From assembly GCF_015845845.1 (NCBI RefSeq), contig NZ_LDIG01000156.1, positions 1 through 34,905 on the forward strand: 34,905 bases of DNA. The letters run 5' to 3'. Each line of letters begins with the position of its first letter. Position 1 is the stretch's first letter. The notes beneath the pieces were generated by a model. That model had not been told where the DNA came from and made no database searches. It saw only the letters and a program-made list of their open reading frames with translations. The translations under genes were made by a program, and so were the position numbers. Source of the DNA: Paenibacillus dendritiformis (GTDB lineage: Bacteria; Bacillota; Bacilli; Paenibacillales; Paenibacillaceae). Shown here one piece after another: positions 1-8,900 of the stretch.

Positions 1-211
1 CAAAGTCACTTTTCCCTTGACAAAGTAGCCCCAGGTACGCGTAGACCACATCCGGGTGAGTGACCGTGGGTTGATGTACACCGGGAAGCGAGGAACGAGT
101 CAAGCGCTTGGCAATCTGGGTATGGGAAAGGAGCAAGCCAATGAGGGCAAGACCGGAATGAGCGGTCAGCATCTCCACGGACTGATCCAGTTGAAAACGT
201 ACGGGTTTCAT
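1..211 (-). CDS. IS1380-like transposase, N-terminal fragment cut by the window edge
   Basis: The minus strand reads from an ATG at 211 to the window edge without a stop (70 codons). The product begins MKPVRFQLDQSVEMLTAHSG and ends in a GLLCQGKSDF-like stretch. From memory this matches the N-terminus of IS1380-family DDE transposases (LTxHAGL, then GD(V/I)V, then GLLCLGKSDF). A strong ribosome binding site (GGAGGTG, about 6 bp upstream) supports the start. The catalytic core would lie outside the window, so it cannot be judged whether the element is intact. The terminal inverted repeat was not securely located; the A/T-rich stretch and the motif near 310-326 are where the end might lie. Confidence 0.72.
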   Translation of the reverse strand, partial: MKPVRFQLDQSVEMLTAHSGLALIGLLLSHTQIAKRLTRSSLPGVHQPTVTHPDVVYAYLGLLCQGKSDF

Positions 212-579
212 CAATGGCACCTCCGGGGTGAGTTAAAGAAATACGGGAATTCTTCCCTTTTTCCTTATTTTACTTTACCGGCGGCTCATTTTCTAACTTT
301 TCTATGATTTCATTTCACGGATTCAGGACTACTTTACACCATACTCCCATTTGGTCAGGAACGCGTATATGCACAACCTCTTACCAACACTCTCCCATTC
401 GGTCAGGGAGCAGAGAACATTTCCATGCGAAGCTACTTGGCATCATTCTCTCCGCGGCTCAGTATCTTTATCTTGGTCTTGCCGTCCGGGACGAGAGCGG
501 ATTGAGTGAATGGCCGAGTTAGAGGGGATAGAGATACTGCCTAGTCAAAGGACCGTGGTAGATTAGAACGAGCTGACGG
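212..579. other. Non-coding stretch next to the IS fragment
   Basis: No convincing gene is seen here. The short open frames on both strands have atypical composition and no ribosome binding site. The left part probably contains the untranslated end of the IS1380-like element. Two similar segments, CTCCCATTTGGTCAGG near 344 and CTCCCATTCGGTCAGG near 392, are 48 bp apart. That is the same period as the tandem repeat that follows, but only about 17 bp of each are alike. Confidence 0.4.
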
Positions 580-820
580 AAGGGGATATTGGGCAAAAGA
601 GACGGAGTGCGGCAACGCTTCTGAATAAAGGGGATATTGGCCAAAAGAGACGGAGTGCGGCAACGCTTCTGAATGAAGGGGATATCGGCCAAAAGAGACG
701 GAGTGCGGCAACGCTTCTGAATAAAGGGGATATTGGGCAAAAGAGGCGGAGGGCGGAAACGCTTCTGAATGAAGGGGATATCGGCCAAAAGGAACGGGGG
801 ACGGGGACGCTTCTGATTCG
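580..820. repeat. 48-bp tandem repeat, about five copies
   Basis: Units begin with AAGGGGATAT at 580, 628, 676, 724 and 772, exactly 48 bp apart. Each carries GCAAAAGAG or a close variant, then GACGGAGTGCGGCAACGC and TTCTGAAT. The first three units are nearly identical. The fourth has several changes and the fifth is degenerate (GGAACGGGGGACGGGGACGC). Because 48 is a multiple of three, long frames run through the array on the minus strand, but they have no start signal and overlap the next gene, so I do not call them genes. The array lies between the transposase fragment and the promoter of the TPR gene. Confidence 0.9.
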
Positions 821-853
821 AAGGGAGAGTGAAGCAAAGGGCAGAAGAACAGC

Positions 854-882
854 CTGACTGGGGTGGAAGAAGGTGGTATAAT
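854..882 (+). promoter_or_regulatory. Sigma-A-type promoter of the TPR gene
   Basis: CTGACT at 854-859 (close to TTGACA) and a perfect TATAAT at 877-882 are separated by exactly 17 bp. This is about 50 bp upstream of the TPR gene start at 934. Confidence 0.75.
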
Positions 883-933
883 GTATAAGCGCGCGCCAAG
901 TCGTGCGATATAGGATGAAAGGATGAACGACCG

Positions 934-1428
934 ATGAATGACGCGCTGCAGCGTGCTATCGATTTGAGAGCGGCCGGTCGGGCGGAGGAAGCTATTCCGC
1001 TGCTGGCCGGATTGCTGGATCAAGACCCGAACAGTGGGGAAATTCTATGCCAGCTCGCTTGGGCGCATGACAATCTCGGCCGGGAACGGGAGGCCGTCCC
1101 GTATTACGAACAGGCGCTCCGCTGTTCGCTCAACGATGAGCACCGCGCCGGAGCCCTGCTTGGCTTGGGCAGCACCTACCGCACGCTGGGTCGGTATGCC
1201 GAGGCGAAGGAGACGCTCGGACAGGGCATTCGCGAATATCCTGAGCGCAAGGAATTTGTCGTGTTTTACGCGATGGCGCTGCATAATCTCGGCGAGCATG
1301 CGGAGGCGATGCGGTGGCTGCTGACCGCGCTGGCGGAGACTTCGGAAGATGAAGGAATCCGCGCCTACAGCCGGGCGATTAGCTTTTATGCCGACAAGCT
1401 GGATCAGGTCTGGGAGGAAGAGAGCTAG
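934..1428 (+). CDS. Tetratricopeptide (TPR) repeat protein
   Basis: A 164-residue soluble, all-helical protein with no signal peptide or membrane segment. Helix-turn-helix pairs with TPR spacing are visible at about residues 3-32 (ALQRAIDLRAAGRAEEAIPL), 37-66 (ILCQLAWAHDNLGREREAV), 72-103 (GALLGLGSTYRTLGRYAEA) and 108-140 (FVVFYAMALHNLGEHAEAM). It resembles the compact 'TPR_5' proteins of Bacillales. TPR arrays bind other proteins; the partner is unknown. The start is the ATG after GGATGAAAGGATG, served by the promoter at 854-882. An antisense frame overlaps the 5' end but is a by-product of the upstream repeat. Confidence 0.85.
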   Translation: MNDALQRAIDLRAAGRAEEAIPLLAGLLDQDPNSGEILCQLAWAHDNLGREREAVPYYEQALRCSLNDEHRAGALLGLGSTYRTLGRYAEAKETLGQGIREYPERKEFVVFYAMALHNLGEHAEAMRWLLTALAETSEDEGIRAYSRAISFYADKLDQVWEEES

Positions 1429-1580
1429 AAATCGTCAAATTGAAGTCGGTACGCGATTATGGCGGAACGCTTGCCTGCAGCGGGCATAGCGCATGCCTGA
1501 GACTGAGGAAGGCATGGGCGGAGGCATTTCGTCCGGAGCGCGACGCATTGCATTCCGAGATGAATGGGAGCTGAGTTTTC

Positions 1581-2675
1581 ATGAAGCGTATCATCGACAG
1601 GGACGACAATGGGATTGAGGCACTGAGGAGACAGCACCGGGTGCCGGGCGTGAGTATCGCCCTGATCGGTAACGGGCGGTTGGATTGGAACGGCGGCTAC
1701 GGGGAGCTGGAAGCCGGTTCGGGGCGCAAGGTGACGGCGAACAGCTTGTTCCATGCCTGTTCCATGAGCAAAATGGTTACGGCGATTGGCGTGCTCCGCC
1801 TCGTGCAGGCGGGCGTCCTCGAGCTGGATGCGGAGGCGAACCGTTATTTGCGGACGTGGCGGCTTCCAGACAGTCCGTATACGGCAGACGTGAAGGTCAC
1901 GCTGCGTCATCTGCTCGCGCATCAATCCGGGATCGTGGATCCGCCGGGAAGCTTCGGCATTTACCGGACGACGGATCAACTGCCGGCCGTGAGGGAGATA
2001 TTGGCGGGCGCTACGCCGTATCATTCGGAATCTGTACATATCCAAAATGTGCCGGGGAGCCGATACGCTTATTCGGATGCCGGCTACTGCGTCATTGAAC
2101 AGCTGATCGAGGATGTGACGGGAGAGCCGTTCGCCGTGGCGATGGAGCGGCTCGTGATGACGCCGTTAGGCTTGAAGCGAACGTTTTACTGGAATGATTA
2201 TGATTCGAAAATCGGACGCGCGGAAGAGATCAAGGCGAAAGCAAGCGCCTCGGCCGGACATTATCAGGACGGTCATGTCGTAGAGGGCGCACGGGCGTAT
2301 TACCCGTGTCTGGCCGCAGCCGGCCTGTGGTCGACGCCGACGGAGCTCGCCCTGCTGGCGCTGGAAGTGATGGCAGCCTGGAACGGGGACACGGCCTCGA
2401 TTCTGCAGCCGGAACTGGCCCGGCAGATGCTGGCGGGCAGCGGCTGCGCAGACGAGGTTGGGCTAGGGGTCTTCGTTCCGTCGGCCGAAGGAGAGCCGCT
2501 TGTCGTCTCCCAAGGCTGGGGAGTCGGCTTCCAGTGCAGGCTGCTGGCGTACCCTCGCCTGCGAAGCGGAATCGTCGTCATGACGAATTCCGATCCGGGC
2601 AAGCTGCAGGACGAGGCGTTGACAGGCGAACTGATTCGCCATATCGGGAAGCCATATGGCTGGCCGGTGCTATAG
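1581..2675 (+). CDS. Serine hydrolase, beta-lactamase/D-Ala-D-Ala carboxypeptidase fold
   Basis: A 364-residue protein of the class C beta-lactamase-like esterase/peptidase family. The nucleophile motif SxxK is seen as S61-M-S-K64. The second motif is Y164-S-D166 (usually YxN or YxS), inside GSRYAYSDAGYCVIEQL. The family signature LLAHQSG is at 111-117, and a GLWSTPTELA-like segment follows near residue 250. There is no signal peptide, so it is probably cytoplasmic; such proteins are often esterases or peptidases of unknown substrate. GGGAGCTGAG precedes the ATG. The stop lies 32 bp before the start of the oxidoreductase, suggesting cotranscription. The 150 bp upstream hold no clear gene. Confidence 0.87.
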   Translation: MKRIIDRDDNGIEALRRQHRVPGVSIALIGNGRLDWNGGYGELEAGSGRKVTANSLFHACSMSKMVTAIGVLRLVQAGVLELDAEANRYLRTWRLPDSPYTADVKVTLRHLLAHQSGIVDPPGSFGIYRTTDQLPAVREILAGATPYHSESVHIQNVPGSRYAYSDAGYCVIEQLIEDVTGEPFAVAMERLVMTPLGLKRTFYWNDYDSKIGRAEEIKAKASASAGHYQDGHVVEGARAYYPCLAAAGLWSTPTELALLALEVMAAWNGDTASILQPELARQMLAGSGCADEVGLGVFVPSAEGEPLVVSQGWGVGFQCRLLAYPRLRSGIVVMTNSDPGKLQDEALTGELIRHIGKPYGWPVL

Positions 2676-2707
2676 ATAATTGCAACATGCAACAGGGAGA
2701 GAGAAGA

Positions 2708-3727
2708 ATGAACAGCAAGAAAATCAGAATGGCGGTTATCGGTCTAGGCCATATGGGACAATATATGATGCGCTTGGCGGCTCAGCCGGAATTTGCGCAA
2801 GCGATAGAGATCGCGGCCATCTGCGAAGCGAACGGGCAGGCTCGCGAGCGATTCCGGCATACCTATCGGGACAGCTTCCCGCATGCGGCTTGGCATTCGG
2901 ATTACGCGGCGCTCCTGGAGGAGACGGACGCCGATCTGGCGTACATCTCCGTGCCACCCGCGCTTCATTATGATATCGCCATGGAAGCGCTGCGCAGGAA
3001 GATGCATGTATTCTGCGAGAAGCCGCTGGCGAACAGCGTAGAGGAAGCGAGGGAGCTTTTGCAGCAAGCCCGCGACGCGAAGGTTGTGCATGCCATTCAT
3101 TTCTCGATGCCGCATGAACCGTCGGTGGAGCGGGTAAGGCACATGTTGGCGGAAAACGCAATCGGCGAGATCCGGAAGCTCGATCTGATCCTGCAGTTTC
3201 CGCAATGGCCGCGGGCATGGCAGCATAACTCATGGATTGGGACACGGCAACAGGGCGGCTTCGTGCTGGAGGTTGGCGTCCACTGGATTCATGTCATTCA
3301 GAAGCTGCTTGGCCGCATTACGCATGTGCAGAGCGAACTCGAGCTTCCGGCCGAGAGCGGGCGCTGCGAGACGGGAATCCGCGCAGGCTTGCGTCTGGAC
3401 AGCGGAATTCCGGTTCATGTGAACGGAATTTCCGGATTCTCGGGGGAAGAACGGGTCTCTCTCATTTTGTATGGAACAGAGGGAACGATTGCGCTGGAGA
3501 ACTGGGATCAGCTATATACGGGAGCGGTGGGTCAACCGATGGAGCCGGTTCAGGTCGAGAATTCGACCGATGCGCTGCCGGTGCTAAGACAGGTGATCCG
3601 TGCGATTCAAGGCAAGCCTGCCCGCTACTTTACGTTCCAGGACGGATATGATGCGCAGGTCGTGCTGGAAGCGCTTCGTCATCCGGCTTCTTCCGGATGG
3701 GAGGATATTCGGACGCAGTATAGCTAA
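2708..3727 (+). CDS. Gfo/Idh/MocA family oxidoreductase
   Basis: A 339-residue NAD(P)-dependent dehydrogenase-like protein. The N-terminal Rossmann fold shows G12-L-G-H-M-G17. The family signature EKP is at 104-106 (VFCEKPLANS). The C-terminal alpha/beta domain contains GGFVLEVGVHWIHVI, matching the substrate-side helix with a conserved His. The usual catalytic Asp before that His is not obvious (E-V-G-V-H here). Family members oxidise or reduce sugars, inositols or related polyols, but the substrate cannot be inferred. A longer upstream frame exists, but ATG 2708 follows GGGAGAGAGAAG and begins directly with the Rossmann strand. It probably belongs to the operon 1581-4428. Confidence 0.88.
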   Translation: MNSKKIRMAVIGLGHMGQYMMRLAAQPEFAQAIEIAAICEANGQARERFRHTYRDSFPHAAWHSDYAALLEETDADLAYISVPPALHYDIAMEALRRKMHVFCEKPLANSVEEARELLQQARDAKVVHAIHFSMPHEPSVERVRHMLAENAIGEIRKLDLILQFPQWPRAWQHNSWIGTRQQGGFVLEVGVHWIHVIQKLLGRITHVQSELELPAESGRCETGIRAGLRLDSGIPVHVNGISGFSGEERVSLILYGTEGTIALENWDQLYTGAVGQPMEPVQVENSTDALPVLRQVIRAIQGKPARYFTFQDGYDAQVVLEALRHPASSGWEDIRTQYS

Positions 3728-3768
3728 GCCGATGTGTGAAGACGTCGGTCCACCATAGGAGGGGAGGG

Positions 3769-4428
3769 ATGGCGATGGCTACGCGTCAGGATCTGATCGC
3801 GCGCGCCGAAGCGTATGTGCGCGAGCAGGTGGAGTCCGACAGCAGCGGCCATGATTGGTGGCATATTCATCGTGTCCGGCGAATGGCTGTCCGGCTTGCG
3901 AAGCAAGAAGGGGCGGATGCCGGGATCTGCGAGCTGGCCGCCCTGCTGCATGATGTGGCGGACGCCAAATTCAATCCGACGAAGGAGGCCGGCTGCGCCA
4001 AGGTGAAGGAATGGCTTGTGGCGAATGGCGCCGACGCGCCTGCGGTCTCCCATGTCATGGATATCGTGTCGAACCTGTCCTACAGCGGCGGGCATCATCC
4101 TCCGATGAAGACGTTGGAGGGACGAATCGTGCAGGACGCCGATCGGCTCGATGCGATGGGCGCGATCGGGATTGCGCGCGCATTCGCCTATGCCGGCTGG
4201 GCCGGCCATCGGATGCACGAGCCGGAGGAGCCGCCGGCGGCATTCCGGTCGGAAGAGGAGTACCGGAGCCACAGGGGCACCGCCATCAATCATTTCCATG
4301 AGAAACTGTTGAGATTAAAAGACCTTATGAATACGGACAGCGGCAAAGCTATTGCCATGGAGCGGCATCGCGTGATGGTGGAGTATCTGCAGCAATTCCA
4401 TAAAGAATGGGAAGCGGAGGATGGCTGA
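3769..4428 (+). CDS. HD-domain metal-dependent phosphohydrolase
   Basis: A 219-residue HD-superfamily protein. The metal-binding residues expected of the family are visible: H32 and/or H34 in DWWHIHRV, H61-D62 in LLHDVAD, and D123/D125 in VQDADRLDAMG. The overall shape, with the C-terminal segment IGIARAFAYAG, resembles the YedJ-like HD hydrolases, which act on nucleotides or phosphate esters; the substrate is unknown. I chose ATG 3769 because AGGAGG (3757-3762) lies 6 bp upstream. ATG 3775 is possible and a GTG at 3736 is less likely. It follows the oxidoreductase by 41 bp and is the last gene before a terminator. Confidence 0.88.
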   Translation: MAMATRQDLIARAEAYVREQVESDSSGHDWWHIHRVRRMAVRLAKQEGADAGICELAALLHDVADAKFNPTKEAGCAKVKEWLVANGADAPAVSHVMDIVSNLSYSGGHHPPMKTLEGRIVQDADRLDAMGAIGIARAFAYAGWAGHRMHEPEEPPAAFRSEEEYRSHRGTAINHFHEKLLRLKDLMNTDSGKAIAMERHRVMVEYLQQFHKEWEAEDG

Positions 4429-4448
4429 TGAAGCGAAAAAGCCCCTGG

Positions 4449-4473
4449 GATGTAGATTCTCGATATCTACATC
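4449..4473. repeat. Inverted repeat after the HD gene
   Basis: GATGTAGAT and ATCTACATC form a perfect 9-bp inverted repeat around a 7-bp loop, 20 bp after the HD stop codon. No T-run follows, so it is not a classical terminator. It may be an RNA-stabilising hairpin or a chance element. Confidence 0.5.
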
Positions 4474-4574
4474 GGCGAACTCCGCCATGTGAGACCTTAT
4501 ATGTCGAAGGCGTAGAAGAGAAGCAGCCATCCTTGGGGGGAAGGTCATCCAGTTAAAGTACAAGCAGATCGCAA

Positions 4575-4616
4575 GGAGCCATAAATGACTGCTAACGGTC
4601 ATGGCTCCAGCTTTTT
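4575..4616 (+). terminator. Rho-independent terminator of the HD-gene operon
   Basis: GGAGCCAT (4575-4582) pairs with ATGGCTCC (4601-4608), and TGAC/GTCA extends the stem inside. CTTTTTC follows on the plus strand. It overlaps the last codons of the convergent uracil-DNA glycosylase gene, so coding sequence doubles as terminator. Confidence 0.7.
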
Positions 4617-5186
4617 CAAGGCGTCTGCGGCGGAGTAGATATCCTGCTTCAAAAGCTCTCTTTTCTGTTCGTCGCGAAATACGGCGGACGGATGGTAGGT
4701 GGGCATAATCCGAATACCGTCCTTTTCTGCCCACGTTCCGCGTATTTCCGTAATTTTCGCTTTGCGATCGACAAGCGCCTGCACGGCTATGCTCCCCAGA
4801 CATACGATGATGGCCGGACCGATCAATTCGATTTGCCGCAGCAAGATCGGCAGCGCTTCGGTAACCTCCGATGTTTTCGGCTTCCGGTTGCCGGGCGGCC
4901 TTACTTTGATGACGTTCGTCACATAGACGTTCTCGCGGAGAATATCCGCCTTCTGCAAATATTTATTCAGCAGTCTTCCCGAGTTGCCGACAAATGGCCG
5001 GCCGCTCTCGGCTTCCTTGGCCCCGGGGGCCTCTCCAAGCAGGAAGAGACGGGCATGCTCCGGTCCTTCCCCGAATACAAGCCGCTCTCCGGGCTCCGGC
5101 ACAAACACGCGCTCACAGACGCCACGCAACGCATCCAGATTCCCGATCGCTTGCAGCTCTTCCGGCAAGACGGTTCCAGAGATCAT
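4599..5186 (-). CDS. Uracil-DNA glycosylase superfamily protein, family-4-like, lacking most Fe-S cysteines
   Basis: A 195-residue protein with the family 4 layout: GEAPGAKEAESGRPFVG at 51-67 (uracil pocket, motif 1), NVIKVRPPGNRKP at 91-103 and the late motif HPSA at 165-168. Such enzymes remove uracil from DNA to start base-excision repair. The classical family carries a [4Fe-4S] cluster on four Cys. Here only C24 is in a matching place: KCRPP has become KVRPP (V95), and the Cys before the LLRQIE helix is Ala. The enzyme therefore probably lacks the cluster. ATG 5186 overlaps the DUF72 stop (ATGA), with GAAGGAGGAGG just upstream; a longer frame upstream runs over DUF72 and is rejected. It is the last gene of the dnaE-DUF72 operon. 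Confidence 0.88.
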   Translation of the reverse strand: MISGTVLPEELQAIGNLDALRGVCERVFVPEPGERLVFGEGPEHARLFLLGEAPGAKEAESGRPFVGNSGRLLNKYLQKADILRENVYVTNVIKVRPPGNRKPKTSEVTEALPILLRQIELIGPAIIVCLGSIAVQALVDRKAKITEIRGTWAEKDGIRIMPTYHPSAVFRDEQKRELLKQDIYSAADALKKLEP

Positions 5187-5968
5187 GTGGAAACGACCTC
5201 CTCCTTCAGCATTTCGCGCAGCATCCGTCCGTTGATGACCGCCTGCGCCCGGTAATGGTTGTTCATGCTGACGAATGTCTTTTCCGTTCGCTCGGCAAGC
5301 TTGCGAATATTCGGAACCCAATCCGCAAGCTCATTCTCGTTGTACAAATAGTCATACCGTTCATGCGTCTCTTTGTGGTGCCACCATTTTTTATAATTCC
5401 GACCGTGGAACCGGATATAACCGATTGGGCCGGTGGCCCTGATGATCGGCGGAACGAGCGTTTTGAACTGCGGCTCGTCCACGCACACATAACCCAATTG
5501 TTCTTCCTCCAGCAGATCGAATATCCGTTCGTCGATCCATTCTTCATGCCGAAACTCGACGACGACCGGAATGTCGCCCATCAATTCCTTGAATTCCTTC
5601 AAATAATCCCGGTTCTCATCCCGGTTCCGGAAGCTGGTGGGGAACTGGGCAAGAACGCATCCCAGCTTGCCAACCTCGATTAACGGCTTCAACGCTTCCT
5701 TAAAATCGTGAAAATGTTGTTCGTTATCCTCCCGTTTATGTGTCATTCCGCGGTATGCCTTGATAACGAACTGGAAGTGATCGGGCGTTTTCTCCCGCAT
5801 ATGGTAGAGCATAAACCGGTTGGGCATTGCGTAAAACGATGAGTTCACCTCGGTAAACGGAAACTCCCTAGCGTAAAAAGAGAGCCGTTCCTTTTTGTCC
5901 AAGCCTTCCGGGTAATAGACCCTGTTCCAATCCTCATAGCTGTAGCCAGCCGTTCCGATAAGCAGCAT
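5183..5968 (-). CDS. DUF72 family protein (YecE-like, TIM-barrel fold)
   Basis: A 261-residue protein with the DUF72 hallmarks: IGTAGYSYEDWNRVYYPEG at the N-terminus, FTEVNSSFYAMP near residue 40, VVVEFRHEEW in the middle, and YIRFHGRN further on. The C-terminus ends in FVSMNNHYRAQAV. The family has a TIM-barrel fold with a conserved polar pocket but no firmly known biochemical role, so a link to nucleic acids here is only inferred from context. GGAGGATAATT precedes the ATG. The gene starts 2 bp after the polymerase stop and its own stop overlaps the uracil-DNA glycosylase start, so the three genes are almost certainly translated from one mRNA. Confidence 0.9.
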   Translation of the reverse strand: MLLIGTAGYSYEDWNRVYYPEGLDKKERLSFYAREFPFTEVNSSFYAMPNRFMLYHMREKTPDHFQFVIKAYRGMTHKREDNEQHFHDFKEALKPLIEVGKLGCVLAQFPTSFRNRDENRDYLKEFKELMGDIPVVVEFRHEEWIDERIFDLLEEEQLGYVCVDEPQFKTLVPPIIRATGPIGYIRFHGRNYKKWWHHKETHERYDYLYNENELADWVPNIRKLAERTEKTFVSMNNHYRAQAVINGRMLREMLKEEVVST

Positions 5969-5970
5969 AA

Positions 5971-8900
5971 TTATCCTCCAAGCGCCTTGATTTTGTCCGC
6001 CACGACGCGCGCCTGTCCGTTTTGCTTCCGGACATCGCCTTCCAATAATATGCCCTTCGGATTCAATTCGTATAAAAAAGACTTGTACGTTGAAGGATAC
6101 AGCACGACCTCGATCATATCCGTGTCATCCTGAAGGACGAGAATAAGCACGTATTCGCCGGACTGGGTTGGATACCGACGGCTGTGGATGACAGTTCCGC
6201 AGATGCGGACACGCGCGTTATCGCCGTATTCGGATAGCGCCCGGATCGGAACAATTTTGAAGCGCTGCACAAACTCATTCCATTTTCTCGATGCAGATGA
6301 CTGCAAGGAAAAGCCAAGCAGCGACTTTTCCATCTTTCTTTTTTCCGCCTCGGTAAAATCGGGAAGCGCTCCGGCCGCAGCATTGATGCCGGAAGCCTGC
6401 GGCAATTCGTGCACATCGGCGATCATCTCCCTGCGGCGGAGGCCAAAACAATCGCAGGCGCCCGCGGCGATCCAGGCTTCGAGCACCGGTCTTTTGATCC
6501 GGCTTGCTGTCATCCGCTCCACCCATTCGGGAAACGTGCGGAAATCCCCGCTGCGGTGGCGGGAACGAAGCAGCGCGATCACCGATTCCGGCCCTGAGCC
6601 GTGAACGGCATCCAGCCCGCAGCGTATCCCTTTCTCTTCCGCATGGAACCCGAGCCCGCTCCGGTTAATATCGGGTCCAAGCAGGGAAAGGCCCATTTGG
6701 GAGATCTCGCGGATATATACACTTTTATCGTAATACCCGCCCTCCATGCTCAATAAAGAGGCCATATAATCTTTCGGAAAATGCGTTTTTAAATAAACGG
6801 TCCAGTAGGCCAAATAAGCATAGGATACGCTATGGGCTTTATTGAAGCTGTAGCCTGAAAACCGCGCCAAAAAGTCGAAGATGTCCAGAGCTTCCTTTTC
6901 TATCACGCCTCGTGCCGCCGCACCATGAAGAAAGCGCTGCTGATGGCGGGACAGCGCTTCGACTGATTTCGCGGAAAGGGCGCGCCGGAGCGAGTCGGCT
7001 TCTCCCATGGAGCAGCCAGATACCGCTTGCGCAATGGCCATCACTTGCTCTTGATACAAGATCAGGCCGTATGTCGGCGCAAGGACGGGCTCCAATTCAG
7101 GGAGCGGCAGCTTGTAGGTTTCTTCGCCCCGGTGCCGGCGCAAATACGTATCAACGATTCCCTCATTCCATGCGCCAGGCCGGTACAATGCGAGCAGATC
7201 GGCTAAATGGCTGATGCTGTGCGGCTGCATGCGGCGCAGCAAGCGGCGGATTCCCATGCTTTCAAGCTGAAAACAGCCCAATGTATTGCCGCTGCCGATA
7301 GTCTCGAACGCAGCCGGATCGTCAAGCGGGATAACGCTCAAATCGATTTGTTCGCCTGTTCGTTCATGAATGGAAGCGAGCGTATCTTGAATAAGCGTCA
7401 GGTTGCGCAGACCGAGAAGATCAATCTTCAATAAACCCAGCGCTTTGATATCTTCTTTCGTAAAAGGAGTCATCGGTTCTCCGTTCGGCCGCCGCTGCAG
7501 AGGAATGGTCCGGACCAATTGTTCATCCCCCAGTATGATTCCCGACGGGTGAGCGGAATGCTGGTGAGGCAATCCTTCCAGCCGTTCGGCAAGCTGGAAC
7601 AGCGATTTGAACGGCTCTTTGCCGGCCGGAAGCTTGGCCAGCTCCGGCAGAGTGTCCAGACTGTGGCGGATGCCGCCTCTCCCGGTAAAGGAGGGGAGCA
7701 GCTTGGCCAGCACATCGATTTGTTTTTTTGGCAAGTTCAAATAAGTCCCGGCTTTGCGAACCGCTCCGCGCGCGCCGAACGTGTTCAATACGCCGAGATG
7801 CGCAATCCGATCTTCCCCATATTTATCCTTCAAATATTGCAGCAGCTCGTGGCGTCTTCTCTGACAGACATCGATATCGATATCCGGAAAGTCTTCCCGA
7901 TCCGGACTCAAAAAACGTTCAAAGGATAGGCCGTGCAGAAGCGGATTTACCTCGGTGACGCCAAGCAAATACGCCACCAAGCTTCCAGCGGCCGAGCCTC
8001 TTCCCGGGCCTACGGGAATGTTCCGGCTCCGCGCATACCGCACGATATCCCATACGATCAGGAAATAGTCGGAGAGCCCTCGCGCCATAATGATCTCCAG
8101 CTCTTGGTCCATTCGCTCAAGCTCAGGCGCATGAGTACCAACCGGACGATCGAGTGCCGTGCCAGATAAACCGAACCGCTTCCGCATTCCTTGCAGGCAT
8201 AATTGGTGCAGCGCTTCATCCGAACTTTGCGGCGGCTTCCCGGATTCGTTCTCTTCCGTATCGGATCGAGTGCATGAAGGGCTTTCCACGCTCCGCATTT
8301 GCGGCACTTGGAAGGTTGGCAGCCGCTTCGTTCCGGGTTCCGGCCGGAACCGGCACCGCTCCGCGATTCGTGCCGTATTGGCTATAGCATCCGGCAGATG
8401 GCTGAATTTCGCCTTCATTTCCATGGGGGAAGGGAGGTAAAACGGTCCGGCGGCATCAGGGGCAGCCGGATTCAATTCTTTTTTTCGCTGCCGGATCATG
8501 TTAAGCAAAGGAGCGTCTTCGGGATCGAGGTAATGCACGTCATGGGTAGCCGCTAACGGAAGCTTCATTTCCCGTGCCAGATGAACGGTCCGCGCGAGCG
8601 CCGCATCGTCGTCCGCCAGGCCATGATGCTGTGCCTCCAGAAAGAAATTTTCGCTGCCAAACCACTGTATATATTGAAGGGCTTGCTTGGCAGCTTCATC
8701 CGCCCGTCCGCTAGCGAGCAGGCGGTGAATGCTTCCGGTTCTTCCGCCGCTCAGCGCAATGATATCGCCATGGAAGGCCGAGGGATGGAAAGGAGCGCCG
8801 TTCAATTGCTCGACAATGTGCTCGTAACCGCGATGGGTGGCGGCCAATAAAATGAGCGTGTCATCCGAATCGCCGACCTGCATTTCACAGCCGACAATCG

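Noticed and set aside
541-1023. Minus-strand 160-residue repetitive reading frame
   Set aside because: It exists because the repeat unit (48 bp) is a multiple of three; it has no start signal, odd composition and overlaps the TPR gene.
1425-2045. Long minus-strand frame opposite the serine hydrolase
   Set aside because: Shadow of the plus-strand gene, no ribosome binding site and no recognisable family.
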